Virus record (IMG/VR): IMGVR_UViG_3300048573_000087
Span: 1-50,933 of that record
From: a virus
Direction: 5' to 3' (one strand)
Length of the DNA stretch: 50,933 nucleotides
The notes under the pieces were generated by a model, which saw only the letters and a program-made list of their open reading frames with translations, did no database searches and had not been told where the DNA came from. This document shows, one piece after another, positions 40,022-48,977 of the stretch; position 1 is the stretch's first letter; every line of letters starts with the position of its first letter. Position numbers and translations under genes: made by a program.

Positions 40022-41807
40022 TCTCGACTCCTAAATCTGCGGGGGTTTCCTCAACAGGCATTGCGCCTTCGGTTGCAAGTTGCTCTTGTGCGGCATTCAT
40101 TGTCTGCTGAGTCTCAAACTGCTCCATAACACGTATGTTCTTTTGTACCAACTTGAAGCGTTCAATATCCAGAAGTTCCTCGAACAACTGCGCCAACTTG
40201 TATCCAGATATATGTACGTTTACAGCCGCGTCTTGGCCTATTGGCGAGTTGGCAAATGCCGTGAGTTGCTGTACTATACGGGCTTGGGCTGCAAAATGAC
40301 GAGCTCCTACTGGCTGCAATCTACCTTTAGCAGTAAGGTCCTCCCTTGTGATCTGCATAAACTCAATAACACCAGCATCGTCATCTACGATCTTGGCAAC
40401 ATCCGGCATATCCAAATTACGGCGGGATGCCTCCAACATATCATTGATGCACTTCTCCATAAACTCCTCGAACTCCGTAGTCTTTAACTGAAAGATACGA
40501 CCCGAGGCTGTCATTAACTGGTCTACTTCATATGCTGTCTTTTCTCCGGGAGTACGTATGCCCATTGACTCTTTCGGAGAACCCACAAATTCCTCCATCT
40601 GCTGGGACAACGTAGCAATCTGCATGTCCGCCTGTAATGCAGTAACATCAGGGTGCATGAATTCTACATCGCCCTCATCGTGAACATAGATGCGTTCGTT
40701 GGGACCGTAGGCAAAATCCTCGACATCGCCTTTAATCTTTAGTACAGGGTAGGCCACCATATCGAACACGTCGGCCTTTAGGTTCTCCAAGTGGTCTATG
40801 CGATATTGCATACCAACTAGGTTATCAAGCGGCCCCATGTGCCAGAGATTATCGCTGCGTGTCCGCCAACCAACGTGGTGTATTGGCGCTATTCCATTCC
40901 AGCTTGGATTCTCTCGGCGCATAAGAATATAACTGCGGTCAACTACCGTAACAATGGCGTCACGCCACAACTTGTTCTCGTGCAGATCGTATATGTCTCC
41001 CCACAGAGTTAAACACTCAACCATCCCCGAGGAGTAGTATTGCTCCAAGGAACCAAAACCATCGATACGCATACCCGCAGATTTGTTTCCATCCCCAGTT
41101 GCTGTGCTATCTGTAGTAGCGTAGGCGTTCCTATTATCTATGATATGTTGCAAGACTTCTTTATCGTATTGTAGGTCAGGTTGCTGTTCCACTTCTTTAA
41201 TTAGTTCAGCCACAGTCTTAATGCTGCGAATGATCTTAGGAGAGGACTCGAAATTAGCCGCCAAGGGATTGAACACTATATCCTGTGGACTTATGCGAAT
41301 TAGTCGTGGGCCAATATATCGCTCGACAATTTGCTCAACCGGCTCTGTTTTTTTAATTATGTTGCGCTCATAGATCGTCATCGCAAAAGCATTGCCGTCA
41401 TCTATGTAGTCGTAGAGCAGCCGATTTACTTGGGACTTAAAGTCGCTGTTACGGAGTTTTGTCCGCATGTAACCTTGAATCGCATCCTTCTTGGCTTTGA
41501 TTACCGAAGGCTCGTCTGACCCACTCCACACTAGCCAATCATCATTTGGAAACAAGGCCGATAGATAATTGGCATGAAGGTTATCTCTGATCTGAGTCAA
41601 CTTTGGTAGAGTTGTCTTATTCTTCCACGGAAGATTCGAGTTCGATGTCTGCGTAGTATCCGTAGCAAAGATATAGCCGCGCAACTCAGCCCTAGCTGAG
41701 AGCCACTGGGACCGAGCGCCATCCCACCTAATCCAATAATCGGTAATCTGAGCCGCTAACTGATTGGCGTCATCTAATGTATTCTGTACTTCTAATTCTT
41801 CGGCCAT
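39960..41807 (-). CDS. portal protein
   Basis: 615 aa. LPKLTQIRDNLHANYLSALFPNDDW, IYERNIIKKTEPVEQIVERYIGPRL, the helical stem and the Gln-rich end match podoviral head-tail connector proteins of the T7 gp8/phiEco32 kind. It sits directly after terminase, with TAATG coupling. It forms the dodecameric DNA gate. Confidence 0.82.
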   Translation of the reverse strand: MAEELEVQNTLDDANQLAAQITDYWIRWDGARSQWLSARAELRGYIFATDTTQTSNSNLPWKNKTTLPKLTQIRDNLHANYLSALFPNDDWLVWSGSDEPSVIKAKKDAIQGYMRTKLRNSDFKSQVNRLLYDYIDDGNAFAMTIYERNIIKKTEPVEQIVERYIGPRLIRISPQDIVFNPLAANFESSPKIIRSIKTVAELIKEVEQQPDLQYDKEVLQHIIDNRNAYATTDSTATGDGNKSAGMRIDGFGSLEQYYSSGMVECLTLWGDIYDLHENKLWRDAIVTVVDRSYILMRRENPSWNGIAPIHHVGWRTRSDNLWHMGPLDNLVGMQYRIDHLENLKADVFDMVAYPVLKIKGDVEDFAYGPNERIYVHDEGDVEFMHPDVTALQADMQIATLSQQMEEFVGSPKESMGIRTPGEKTAYEVDQLMTASGRIFQLKTTEFEEFMEKCINDMLEASRRNLDMPDVAKIVDDDAGVIEFMQITREDLTAKGRLQPVGARHFAAQARIVQQLTAFANSPIGQDAAVNVHISGYKLAQLFEELLDIERFKLVQKNIRVMEQFETQQTMNAAQEQLATEGAMPVEETPADLGVENGPVQGQIPGGQAPGTPAAR

Positions 41808-43357
41808 TAGTGGGCAACTCCTCCAAATCTTGGATTAAACGCAGGCAGATGAGTGTCTTTATGCTTGCGCGCATTGCGACTCGGTGCGCGAAGATTCTGC
41901 ACTACCGAGGTAAAGGCGTCCGCTATATCGTCGTGTTCCGGGTGCTCGGATACTAATTCATCCTCAAGCACTTGGCAGTTGCCTCCGCGAAAATGCCATA
42001 TTGACATAGACTCATATCGAGGAAGAAGCGTCATAGCGATTCGCTCTGCCTTACTACCCTCGTGCCGAGTTGGGGAGAACTCGTCAATAGAGAAGTACAC
42101 GCCGTACTCTTTCATGTAATTCTTGAGTTCGCCAACAATCATTTCCTGCCCGGATACTGTTTCTGCTCGTAGCCTGCGGAAGAACCACTTATTGTGGGCC
42201 TCCAATAGATGTTCAAATATAACCGATACTTTACTGGTCTTAAACCGATCTATGTACAACGCGTAGATGTTATTGTCCTCATCCATTCCGGCTACTACAA
42301 TAGCCGTGTAGTCTGCCCGTTTGGACTCACTAAAGGCCAAATCCAACGCAGAGAGGATATTAAGTCGGCGGTCCTTAAAGTACCAATCCCCATTGAATAT
42401 GCGAATGTGCGTCGGGTCGTAATACTGAAAGCGGTCCCGGGATAGGCGCAGGTTGGTCGGGTCCGTTGGGTCATTGTAGTATTGGGCATAAAACTGTCCC
42501 TTATCAATGTACTTGGCATATTTTTTGGACCGCTCTTTAATATCGAATCCGAAGTATCGACCATCATGTCTACGTTGCTTTGGCCACAGATATTGGCCTG
42601 TACCGTCCCTATCTGTGGAATCCTCAAGGACCTTTTCATAGACCTCGTACATGGACTCTGAGCCTATCTCGTGGCCGTGCTCGTCATGTATAGCGAACTC
42701 CATAGTGATGAGTTCGTTGTATAGATCGGCAGGATGATACCGCGTACCAACTACCCACTCCTCAGAATCGGTGCTTTCAATCGAGGCTAATAGCGAATAG
42801 GCGAAAGCTACTTTATTGCGCCCTTCTTCTGTGTATGCATTCTCCTTCACAACTACGTCGTCCAACACCGCATTCTTGAAGTGTAGGCCCGTTACGTTGG
42901 TATCCAAACCAGCGGCGTATACCGTAGGGTCACGAACGAACTCAAGTTTACGTTTCGGATGATCTACCGAGAACTCTCGCGCCGTCCACTTCTCTCGCTT
43001 TGCTTCCTGCTCGTATACCATTTCGGGCCAGTACCGGCGATAGATCGGGGATAACAAAATATCCTGAATGAACTTTACCTGCTTCTCCGCAAGTGTAGTA
43101 GTAGCCGAAATGTACAGGAAGGTAACATCCGGGGAGCGTGTAATTGTCCACGCGACCCGATACCCCATCATAGCACTCTTTTGATGATCTCGGGGCAACA
43201 GCACTAACTGATGCTGCCCATGATTTTCTCGGTTCCACCATTGAATCAGGTCCTCGTGACATTGCCCCAACACACGATGGGGGGCCACCAATCGAATGAA
43301 GGTCAGTAGGTCAGCTTCTGCTGCCTTTCGTATCTGGTCCTTCTTAATATCAGCCAT
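41807..43357 (-). CDS. terminase large subunit
   Basis: 516 aa packaging motor. Walker A-like LLPRDHQKSAMMGY (51-64), Walker B NAVLDDVVV, the coupling segment SEEWVVGTRYH, and a C-terminal RNase H-like nuclease beginning LSALDLAFSESKRADYTAIVV. Overlaps the small subunit by eight bases. Complete length for a podoviral TerL. Confidence 0.92.
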   Translation of the reverse strand: MADIKKDQIRKAAEADLLTFIRLVAPHRVLGQCHEDLIQWWNRENHGQHQLVLLPRDHQKSAMMGYRVAWTITRSPDVTFLYISATTTLAEKQVKFIQDILLSPIYRRYWPEMVYEQEAKREKWTAREFSVDHPKRKLEFVRDPTVYAAGLDTNVTGLHFKNAVLDDVVVKENAYTEEGRNKVAFAYSLLASIESTDSEEWVVGTRYHPADLYNELITMEFAIHDEHGHEIGSESMYEVYEKVLEDSTDRDGTGQYLWPKQRRHDGRYFGFDIKERSKKYAKYIDKGQFYAQYYNDPTDPTNLRLSRDRFQYYDPTHIRIFNGDWYFKDRRLNILSALDLAFSESKRADYTAIVVAGMDEDNNIYALYIDRFKTSKVSVIFEHLLEAHNKWFFRRLRAETVSGQEMIVGELKNYMKEYGVYFSIDEFSPTRHEGSKAERIAMTLLPRYESMSIWHFRGGNCQVLEDELVSEHPEHDDIADAFTSVVQNLRAPSRNARKHKDTHLPAFNPRFGGVAH

Positions 43358-43859
43358 TTGTAGCTAGATCAATCCTCTTAGCATCGTCATTGACTGTGCT
43401 GGTTAGAGCTTCCGCTGTGCGACGTTCTTTCTCTGCTGTGTCCTTATTCGGACGACCTGCGCGCTTCTTAGGCTCCCATCCGCGCTCTGCTACCCACTTA
43501 GCCGCCACGGCAGCGCCCTTGTCGCGGCTGCCAGCAATGCTAATCATCTGTGAGATAGCCCGGGAGCGAATCTGAATTTCTAACTCCTCGCGCCATTTCT
43601 CCAGATAGAACATAAAGTCAGGGGTATCCAGAAGCCGACGCCAATGGTCCCAAAAGTTCGTGTAGTCCGACTCAAGCAAGGCTTTGGCAAACTCATACTC
43701 CGTTGGGTCTGCTAGTTCCATATACAGATCATGCGCCTCTTTCAAGGTACAGCGGGGAGGATATTTTTCCTCCGTTTCTTTATCCGTAGTAAGTTCCACA
43801 AACAAAGCTCTAGTTAAATAGCGCCTTGTGGAATCCTTTAGTGGCGAATCTTTATTCAT
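43350..43859 (-). CDS. terminase small subunit
   Basis: 169 aa. Adjacent to and overlapping the large subunit. Helical (DPTEYEFAKALLESDYTNFWDHWRRLLD; EELEIQIRSRAISQMISIAG), with a basic end (WEPKKRAGRPNKDT). It should recognise the packaging site. Assigned from position and pattern. Confidence 0.78.
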   Translation of the reverse strand: MNKDSPLKDSTRRYLTRALFVELTTDKETEEKYPPRCTLKEAHDLYMELADPTEYEFAKALLESDYTNFWDHWRRLLDTPDFMFYLEKWREELEIQIRSRAISQMISIAGSRDKGAAVAAKWVAERGWEPKKRAGRPNKDTAEKERRTAEALTSTVNDDAKRIDLATNG

Positions 43860-44054
43860 TTAATTAACCTTAACGGAATTTAAACGGCGATCTACCAATG
43901 CGTGCAAATACTCCTCATCTTTAAGATGGAATTTCATTGATGTTTCAATGGCTACTAGGCGGCGGTCGAACTTCCACATGACGAAAAATAATCCAATCAT
44001 GGCCGCGTTGCCGCCTGCTTGAAGCATTTGGAGAAAACTTGCTAAATCAGGCAT
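43860..44054 (-). CDS. small membrane protein, 64 aa
   Basis: One hydrophobic span (NAAMIGLFFVMWKF, 16-29) followed by a charged helix. Its TAA abuts the terminase small-subunit ATG. Could be a spanin-like, holin-like or superinfection factor; no decisive motif. Confidence 0.6.
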   Translation of the reverse strand: MPDLASFLQMLQAGGNAAMIGLFFVMWKFDRRLVAIETSMKFHLKDEEYLHALVDRRLNSVKVN

Positions 44055-44085
44055 GGTTCCTAAGGTCCTTTAATTTCATTGGTTC

Positions 44086-45795
44086 TTATTTCTTGATAAC
44101 TTTGGCATATACAGTGCCAGCAGCTAAATTTATCGCGCTGCCTGTGTTGTTATATAACATAACAGACACAAGATTAGTACTATTTACATGAGCCGAAATA
44201 TCTAAACTAAGTAAATCGGATGAAAACGAACCTATAGCAAAATCACCCAGTGCCGCCCCTGTAACTGTGATGTCTTTTTGTTCCCGCGCACCAGCAGCAA
44301 TACTACCCGGATCCCATGAAACAGACCCCTGCAAATTAATGATTCCGAAGGGAACCCATGTTCCGGGAGAGCCTGCTACTGAGCAAAGCCAACCGCTATT
44401 TCCGCCAATGGTGGGCGCGTTATTTCTACAGATTGAGCCAACTTGCCAATAGGTATTTGATGCACTAGGTGCGGCAGCGCCCCAAATTTGCGAGCGGGAT
44501 TTAAATGCCGTATCTCCCGGATGATTGTGCTCCTCACTTCCGTCAAATATCTGCGCCGTAGAAGTGTTTATTTTAGTAAAGTCAAAATCGGAAAACCGGA
44601 AATAGTTGCAGCCAAGGCTTGCTGCCCCAGTGAGTACGGTAGCGGTAGCATTAGGCGAAATATTCTCCCTAACGATGAACGTATTAGCTAAAGTTTGCGC
44701 TGGTACGTCTCCTCCTAAATCAAACCCTACCCCGCCAGCTGTCGGAAACTCCATTACTAATATGTCAAAGTGATTGTTAGCACATAAGCTGGTGCCCGCG
44801 CTGCCATGATTCCGCATAAGAACATTTACCAAATTGTTATTAAAGTATGCTATCTCAAACCGGTTTGCTTCGCACTGTACATCTCCGGCGTTGAGATTAA
44901 CACCATAATTATTATGCAGCACGCTGCCTAATACAAATCGACACTCTCCGATATGATCTTCGTTTATATTGCCGTCTAAACTTAGGGCAGAAAATAAACC
45001 CTCTAGTTTCTGTATATAGAAACGGCTGTGCTCTGAGCGCAAGACAGATAAACCAATGCCGTGTTGATTTGTTGAAGTCTGCCATGTAGTCCCAAAGTTG
45101 GGCCCTACAATGGCGTATATATCAAATTTTCTACCATAGGCTAGATCATCAAATGTTATAATAGCGGTATCAGCACTGGAGGCTGATTTAATCATAGCCC
45201 CCGGACCAGCGACGTTACAATTAATAGTAGGCAAAGACGCTGGTGTAACAAGATACACACCATCTGGCAAAACTAATGTGGCGGCAGAGGTTCCTGTATC
45301 CGCCGTATTGGCGGCATTAATAGCGGCGATAAGCGCCGTTGTATCGTTCGCCACTCCATCACCAACTGCGCCGTAGGCGCTGTCTTTTACATTAATTATT
45401 TCCCCCGCCCCAAGTAAGCTGCGAGCCTCGGCGGCTGTTACTGCCGCTAGCACTGTGTCCATAAACGTAGTGGCCACATCGTTCCATGATGTAGTAGTTC
45501 CATCTGTTTTAAGATGCTTGCCAGCGTGCCCAGTCTGAGAGGGAATAGCCCCAGCAGGCGCTGCTACCTGCCCTTGAAGTTGCCTAAGATTAACTGCATC
45601 GGTGGATAGGGCTCCGTCAGCAAGATTATTTATCTGATGGCTGCTCATATCAATAACAGCATCCATAGCATTAGGCGCCGTACCATCACGACTTAAAGTA
45701 TTTTCAATCGCAACCTCAACAGCCGTGTTGTTGGTATTATATGTACTGACAACAGCATAGCCCGATACTATGTCGTTAAGTGTGAGTTTTGCCAA
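44086..45795 (-). CDS. tail spike/fibre with pectate-lyase-like beta-helix, 569 aa
   Basis: An N-terminal virion-binding part (MDMSSHQINNLADGALSTDAVNLRQL-type segment near 46-72) recalls podoviral fibre anchors. Then VKDSAYGAVGDGVANDTTALIAAI (135-160) is the opening signature of the pectate-lyase superfamily domain, followed by beta-helix repeats. Probably a depolymerase or polysaccharide-binding spike. A second spike is encoded at 32426. Confidence 0.82.
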   Translation of the reverse strand: MAKLTLNDIVSGYAVVSTYNTNNTAVEVAIENTLSRDGTAPNAMDAVIDMSSHQINNLADGALSTDAVNLRQLQGQVAAPAGAIPSQTGHAGKHLKTDGTTTSWNDVATTFMDTVLAAVTAAEARSLLGAGEIINVKDSAYGAVGDGVANDTTALIAAINAANTADTGTSAATLVLPDGVYLVTPASLPTINCNVAGPGAMIKSASSADTAIITFDDLAYGRKFDIYAIVGPNFGTTWQTSTNQHGIGLSVLRSEHSRFYIQKLEGLFSALSLDGNINEDHIGECRFVLGSVLHNNYGVNLNAGDVQCEANRFEIAYFNNNLVNVLMRNHGSAGTSLCANNHFDILVMEFPTAGGVGFDLGGDVPAQTLANTFIVRENISPNATATVLTGAASLGCNYFRFSDFDFTKINTSTAQIFDGSEEHNHPGDTAFKSRSQIWGAAAPSASNTYWQVGSICRNNAPTIGGNSGWLCSVAGSPGTWVPFGIINLQGSVSWDPGSIAAGAREQKDITVTGAALGDFAIGSFSSDLLSLDISAHVNSTNLVSVMLYNNTGSAINLAAGTVYAKVIKK

Positions 45796-45809
45796 TGTAT
45801 AATCTCCGG

Positions 45810-46319
45810 CTACTTATCGGCCAGTAAGTTGGTTTTTTGTGCCGAGCCTGCGCTCGATCCAAAGTAATAATTCATAATCGTTGCTTGGGCAGCAGTAAGC
45901 ACCCCTAACAGGGTCTGCAATAAATCCTTCGATTCGCTAGGTATGCCGAATTTCCACACCGCCCACAGACATCCGAAGTACGCCACTGTGTATGCTACTG
46001 CCAGTATCTTTGTTGTGTTGTCTTGGCTGGTAGTTTCCCTTATTCTGGCCGAAGCTCTGTCTGAGGCTGAGATTTCCTCTAACTTAACTCCGGCTGCGGC
46101 TAAATCTGATTGTAACTTTGCGTCGGCTTCTTTAATTCGTGCGAGAACATCTGACCCGCCAGAAAGAACGGCTTGCTCAACCTCAGCCTCCGTTCCATCG
46201 GCCTTTCCAAGAATAGCCGTAGATAGTGCTTTTACGGCTACCCCTGCAAGGGGTCCGCCAAGTATTCCCGCTAGGCCGGGTGCTACTGCTTGTATTACAT
46301 CACGCCAAGTTGAGTTCAT
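45810..46319 (-). CDS. holin (three-span type)
   Basis: 169 aa. Hydrophobic spans at about 9-37 (APGLAGILGGPLAGVAVKAL), 101-125 (ILAVAYTVAYFGCLWAVW) and 132-155. The ending TAAQATIMNYYFGSSAGSAQKT is the signature of the three-TM holin family (Phage_holin_3_3). It would open the inner membrane for the lysozyme encoded at 22602. A four-base overlap with the HNH gene precedes it. Confidence 0.82.
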   Translation of the reverse strand: MNSTWRDVIQAVAPGLAGILGGPLAGVAVKALSTAILGKADGTEAEVEQAVLSGGSDVLARIKEADAKLQSDLAAAGVKLEEISASDRASARIRETTSQDNTTKILAVAYTVAYFGCLWAVWKFGIPSESKDLLQTLLGVLTAAQATIMNYYFGSSAGSAQKTNLLADK

Positions 46320-46567
46320 GCCATCCTCGCGGAGCGAGTACGCTTAAAGCCGCGATTAGCGTGCCTCGACTGAACCCTAAGGTTACTACGCCCATTCCCG
46401 CCTCCCTTTACCATTGGCCGCTTGTGATCTACGTCCTTGCCATCCCCTTTACGCACACGGCCTTGTTTCATAAGAATACGCCGGGCAGCATTGCGCTTAG
46501 CCCTACGTTTCTTTTGAATAGGTTTTCCCTGATATCGTTCATATTCGCGAGCGTAATTACGTGCCAC
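46316..46567 (-). CDS. small HNH-type protein, 83 aa
   Basis: DVDHKRPMVKGGGNGRSNLRV (45-65) and ANRGF follow the DH...GG.N..SNL.....N pattern of minimal HNH nucleases. The N-terminal half is very basic. Starts at GTG behind AGAGG. It may nick DNA for packaging or be a structural DNA-binding protein. Confidence 0.7.
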   Translation of the reverse strand: MARNYAREYERYQGKPIQKKRRAKRNAARRILMKQGRVRKGDGKDVDHKRPMVKGGGNGRSNLRVQSRHANRGFKRTRSARMA

Positions 46568-46605
46568 TTATAGCCTCTGTGTGCATTGTGTGATCTCGAT
46601 GGTTT

Positions 46606-46671
46606 TCATTCAGCCCCTCCGGTCCGCCTGAAGCGGGAAGGGAAAAGCAGGAGAAGAAGCCAGCGTTTCAT
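46606..46671 (-). CDS. possible hydrophobic microprotein, 21 aa
   Basis: TAATG overlap with the adhesin gene stop; begins MKRWLLLLLFPSRF, a basic-hydrophobic start like a truncated signal peptide. It fills the gap before the HNH gene. May be chance. Confidence 0.3.
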   Translation of the reverse strand: MKRWLLLLLFPSRFRRTGGAE

Positions 46672-47708
46672 TAGAACCAGTTAATGATGATTATGCCGTT
46701 AGCCCCCATGCCACCATCGGAATTTTGGCCACCACCGCCGCCGCCACATCCGAAATAATACTTTCTGCCAGTAGTGTTTTGTCCCGGTCCTCCTACAACT
46801 CCACTCCCTCCCCCAGGTGAACCATAGCCGTACTCAGCCCCACCACCGCCACCGCCCGATGCAGGACCAACACCGGAAGCCGCCCCAGGGAAACCACAAT
46901 TACCGCCAAAGCCACCGGCAGCGGCTGTGGACCCACCGCCACCGCCACCGCCTCCACTCGACCAGCCTAAACTGGGGGTGTAACTGTGCCCACCGTTTCC
47001 ACCCACCGTTCCTCCTGTTCCGGCAATACCTCCAACGGCAAATGGCAATAACGGTGCGACGGGTCCAGACGTGCCTCCAGCACCGCCATCGGCGGCTCCA
47101 CCGCCATACCCGCCGCCGCCGCCTTTCTGATTAGGGAATTTCGTAATGACATGCGCTAAGCCAGAACCGGAAAAAGCCAGTGTGTTTTGCGCGCCAGATG
47201 AGCCGTTACCACTACTGACACCCACCACTCCCCCCGCTCCACCGGCTCCAATAGTTACTGTTAAAGTCTGTCCTATTGTGGCGACCATTGGATAAAATCG
47301 TGACCCTTCAGAACCACCCCCACCGCCACCTGCACCGCCCGTAGCATGTCCAGCCCCACCACCACCGCCACCGGCGACTCCACTGATATAAAGCAGTTCA
47401 GCAGGAACGGTCCAAACAATATTACCGGAGAAAGTCAAAGCGGTTCCCGTTGCGGTTCCCGTTACGTCTTTGTCAATCGTGACTTGCGTAGCGCTGTCAA
47501 TAGAGACAATAGCCGTGGTAGCGGGGATGTTAGTGCCTGCGACAATCTGCCCAACACTCAAACCTAATGTGTTAGTCATGCCTGTAATCAATCTGGGTGC
47601 AGAGGTATCGGTATTGCCCGTTATACTTCCGGCAAAAGGATGCACGAAGATTTTGGTCTTGAGACGACCGGGTTTCCCCATTGCAAAAAAAGCTTCTATT
47701 GCGTTCAT
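46671..47708 (-). CDS. glycine-rich receptor-binding adhesin
   Basis: 345 aa. From residue ~110, dense poly-Gly runs separated by variable loops (e.g. TVTIGAGGAGG, then VAPLLPFAVGGIAGTGG), ending in GANGIIIINWF. This is the glycine-rich (polyglycine helix) architecture of phage tip adhesins such as T4-like gp38, in which hypervariable loops bind the receptor. Starts behind GGAGG. The N-terminal ~100 residues include one Ig-like module. Confidence 0.82.
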   Translation of the reverse strand: MNAIEAFFAMGKPGRLKTKIFVHPFAGSITGNTDTSAPRLITGMTNTLGLSVGQIVAGTNIPATTAIVSIDSATQVTIDKDVTGTATGTALTFSGNIVWTVPAELLYISGVAGGGGGGAGHATGGAGGGGGGSEGSRFYPMVATIGQTLTVTIGAGGAGGVVGVSSGNGSSGAQNTLAFSGSGLAHVITKFPNQKGGGGGYGGGAADGGAGGTSGPVAPLLPFAVGGIAGTGGTVGGNGGHSYTPSLGWSSGGGGGGGGSTAAAGGFGGNCGFPGAASGVGPASGGGGGGAEYGYGSPGGGSGVVGGPGQNTTGRKYYFGCGGGGGGQNSDGGMGANGIIIINWF

Positions 47709-47709
47709 G

Positions 47710-47994
47710 TTATGCCTCCGTATAAGTTAGTGAGGTACGGTTATCCCAAATCTGGGTAGTTGTGCTCGCCCCCGGCCCGGTAGCGATATAGGCGGAACCT
47801 GTAGCACTTGTGATTCTGGTGACTTGCCATGCGGCTGTTGCTCCATCCGTGGCAGGAGGAGCTTTACCTAAATAGACATAAGTTCCGGTATCGTCTATAG
47901 GAGAACTGAACGCGCCATCAGTGACCAGCACCGCGCCGTTTACTAGGCCGGAGTACCAATCCATCATATAATCAGTTAATGCTTTTTGCGCCAT
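47710..47994 (-). CDS. hypothetical structural protein, 94 aa
   Basis: Beta-rich (TYVYLGKAPPATDGATAAWQVTRITS) with a helical N-terminus. Placed directly before the adhesin gene, it could be an adhesin partner or chaperone. GGGGAG ten bases before the start. No family recognised. Confidence 0.6.
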   Translation of the reverse strand: MAQKALTDYMMDWYSGLVNGAVLVTDGAFSSPIDDTGTYVYLGKAPPATDGATAAWQVTRITSATGSAYIATGPGASTTTQIWDNRTSLTYTEA

Positions 47995-47997
47995 TTA

Positions 47998-48225
47998 TTA
48001 TTTACTCCCCGTTAGTTTGCTTTGCCAACCACGTTGGTTTTTCATGCGTTCTTTATCGAAGTCCTCTTTGTCCGTTACTCGCTCACCCTCAGACTTTTGC
48101 GCTTGGTCGTAAGGTTGATTACGCTTACGCCATTCCTCTTTGGATAGGGCTTCCTCGCCGTTAGATTGTTTCTCTATGACGTAATCCTTATATGCTACGT
48201 CTTCAAGTTCCCCGGGATAGGCCAC
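47998..48225 (-). CDS. hypothetical charged protein, 75 aa
   Basis: Strongly charged and helical, probably disordered (YDQAQKSEGERVTDKEDFDK). GTG start one base after the stop of the gene at 48227, with GAGGAAG in front. Function unknown. Confidence 0.6.
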   Translation of the reverse strand: MAYPGELEDVAYKDYVIEKQSNGEEALSKEEWRKRNQPYDQAQKSEGERVTDKEDFDKERMKNQRGWQSKLTGSK

Positions 48226-48226
48226 G

Positions 48227-48382
48227 TTACATCTTCCTCATAGGTTTCTTCTTTTTCTTGTTCATCGAACGTCGCATGATTTCCTCATCCGTGCCCATAC
48301 GAGCCCTACAAACCGCATGGGCGTTTTTAACTTTTCCTTCCTTCATTACGGCTTTAACACATCGCTCTAAGGCTGCTGGCAT
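48227..48382 (-). CDS. small basic protein, 51 aa
   Basis: MPAALERCVKAVMKEGKVKN then a Lys-rich tail (NKKKKKPMRKM). This short form, with Cys and His residues in a helical head, is common in phage late regions, with unknown role. Coupled to the next gene by a one-base gap. Confidence 0.55.
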   Translation of the reverse strand: MPAALERCVKAVMKEGKVKNAHAVCRARMGTDEEIMRRSMNKKKKKPMRKM

Positions 48383-48449
48383 TGTTTATGTGTCCTTGTA
48401 GTATTCTAGGGAGTTTTGTTAAAGCAGGCTCCCGAACTGCGTAGCGCTT

Positions 48450-48581
48450 CTACCGCTTGAACTTCTCGATGACGTAGTGCGTCTTATCTGCAAGGGCACG
48501 CCACATCTTGGCAAACCTGCCCGTTATCGCCGAGCGGGCTCGGTAAATCCATGACTTCTTTTTCTTTTTAATTCGTTTCAT
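48450..48581 (-). CDS. small basic protein, 43 aa
   Basis: Begins MKRIKKKKKSWIYRARSAIT and ends YVIEKFKR. Its ATG overlaps the previous gene by 14 nt. Very basic; may bind DNA or membrane. Real status moderately supported by the overlap. Confidence 0.45.
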   Translation of the reverse strand: MKRIKKKKKSWIYRARSAITGRFAKMWRALADKTHYVIEKFKR

Positions 48582-48741
48582 TCTTTGTGTCCGGTATTGT
48601 AGTGGGACGCTTGATTGCGTCTCTCAGCGGCGTTCCTCCTATGGTTGTCTTATCCACATCTACTTTAGCATATCCATCGGGATAAGTGCCAATAGCCACC
48701 GATACAACTACGGTAAGCCAAATAATCAATATACCTAACAT
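48568..48741 (-). CDS. small secreted or membrane protein, 57 aa
   Basis: The N-terminal hydrophobic span MLGILIIWLTVVVSVAIGT looks like a signal peptide or anchor; a polar tail follows. It is the first gene after the internal terminator at 48757. The ribosome-binding site is weak. Confidence 0.5.
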   Translation of the reverse strand: MLGILIIWLTVVVSVAIGTYPDGYAKVDVDKTTIGGTPLRDAIKRPTTIPDTKNETN

Positions 48742-48756
48742 AGAGTAATTGACCCC

Positions 48757-48780
48757 AAAAAAGGGGGCGTTGCCGCCCCC
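48757..48780 (-). terminator. rho-independent terminator, minus strand
   Basis: Minus strand GGGGGCG-GCAA-CGCCCCC followed by six T. It ends the transcript of the two genes at 48792 and 49098, so the remaining late genes need readthrough, antitermination or a promoter between 48741 and 48757. Confidence 0.88.
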
Positions 48781-48791
48781 ATTAATTGCTA

Positions 48792-48977
48792 TTACGCGGG
48801 GTTAAAGATGTTCTGGATGGCTGTCATAACTTCGTCCAACTGCGCCTCAGTGATACTTCCACCATTAGCAATAATATCCTGAAGTTCCTTGACCTTAGCT
48901 TCGAGTGAATCCAACTTAGCCTTTACTTCCGCTGCTTCATTCGCTACTGCATCTTTCAAGTCCTGTACGCTTGCCAT
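48792..48977 (-). CDS. small coiled-coil protein, 61 aa (longer form from 49091)
   Basis: A start at 48977 has a strong AAAGGAG ahead and gives MASVQDLKDAVANEAAEVKA..., an uninterrupted heptad coiled coil (VKAKLDSLEAKVKELQDII). The same frame is open upstream to ATG 49091, which has GAGGT in front and would add 38 residues. Both products may be made. Trimerisation or fibre assembly is possible. Confidence 0.65.
   Translation of the reverse strand: MASVQDLKDAVANEAAEVKAKLDSLEAKVKELQDIIANGGSITEAQLDEVMTAIQNIFNPA

Noticed and set aside
42305-42315. Half-site GTAGTCT in late genes (also 25387, 40476)
   Set aside because: Only one arm is present; such 7-mers are expected by chance.
46817-47134. 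Open frame opposite the glycine-rich adhesin
   Set aside because: His/Arg-repeat composition is the antisense image of poly-Gly codons.
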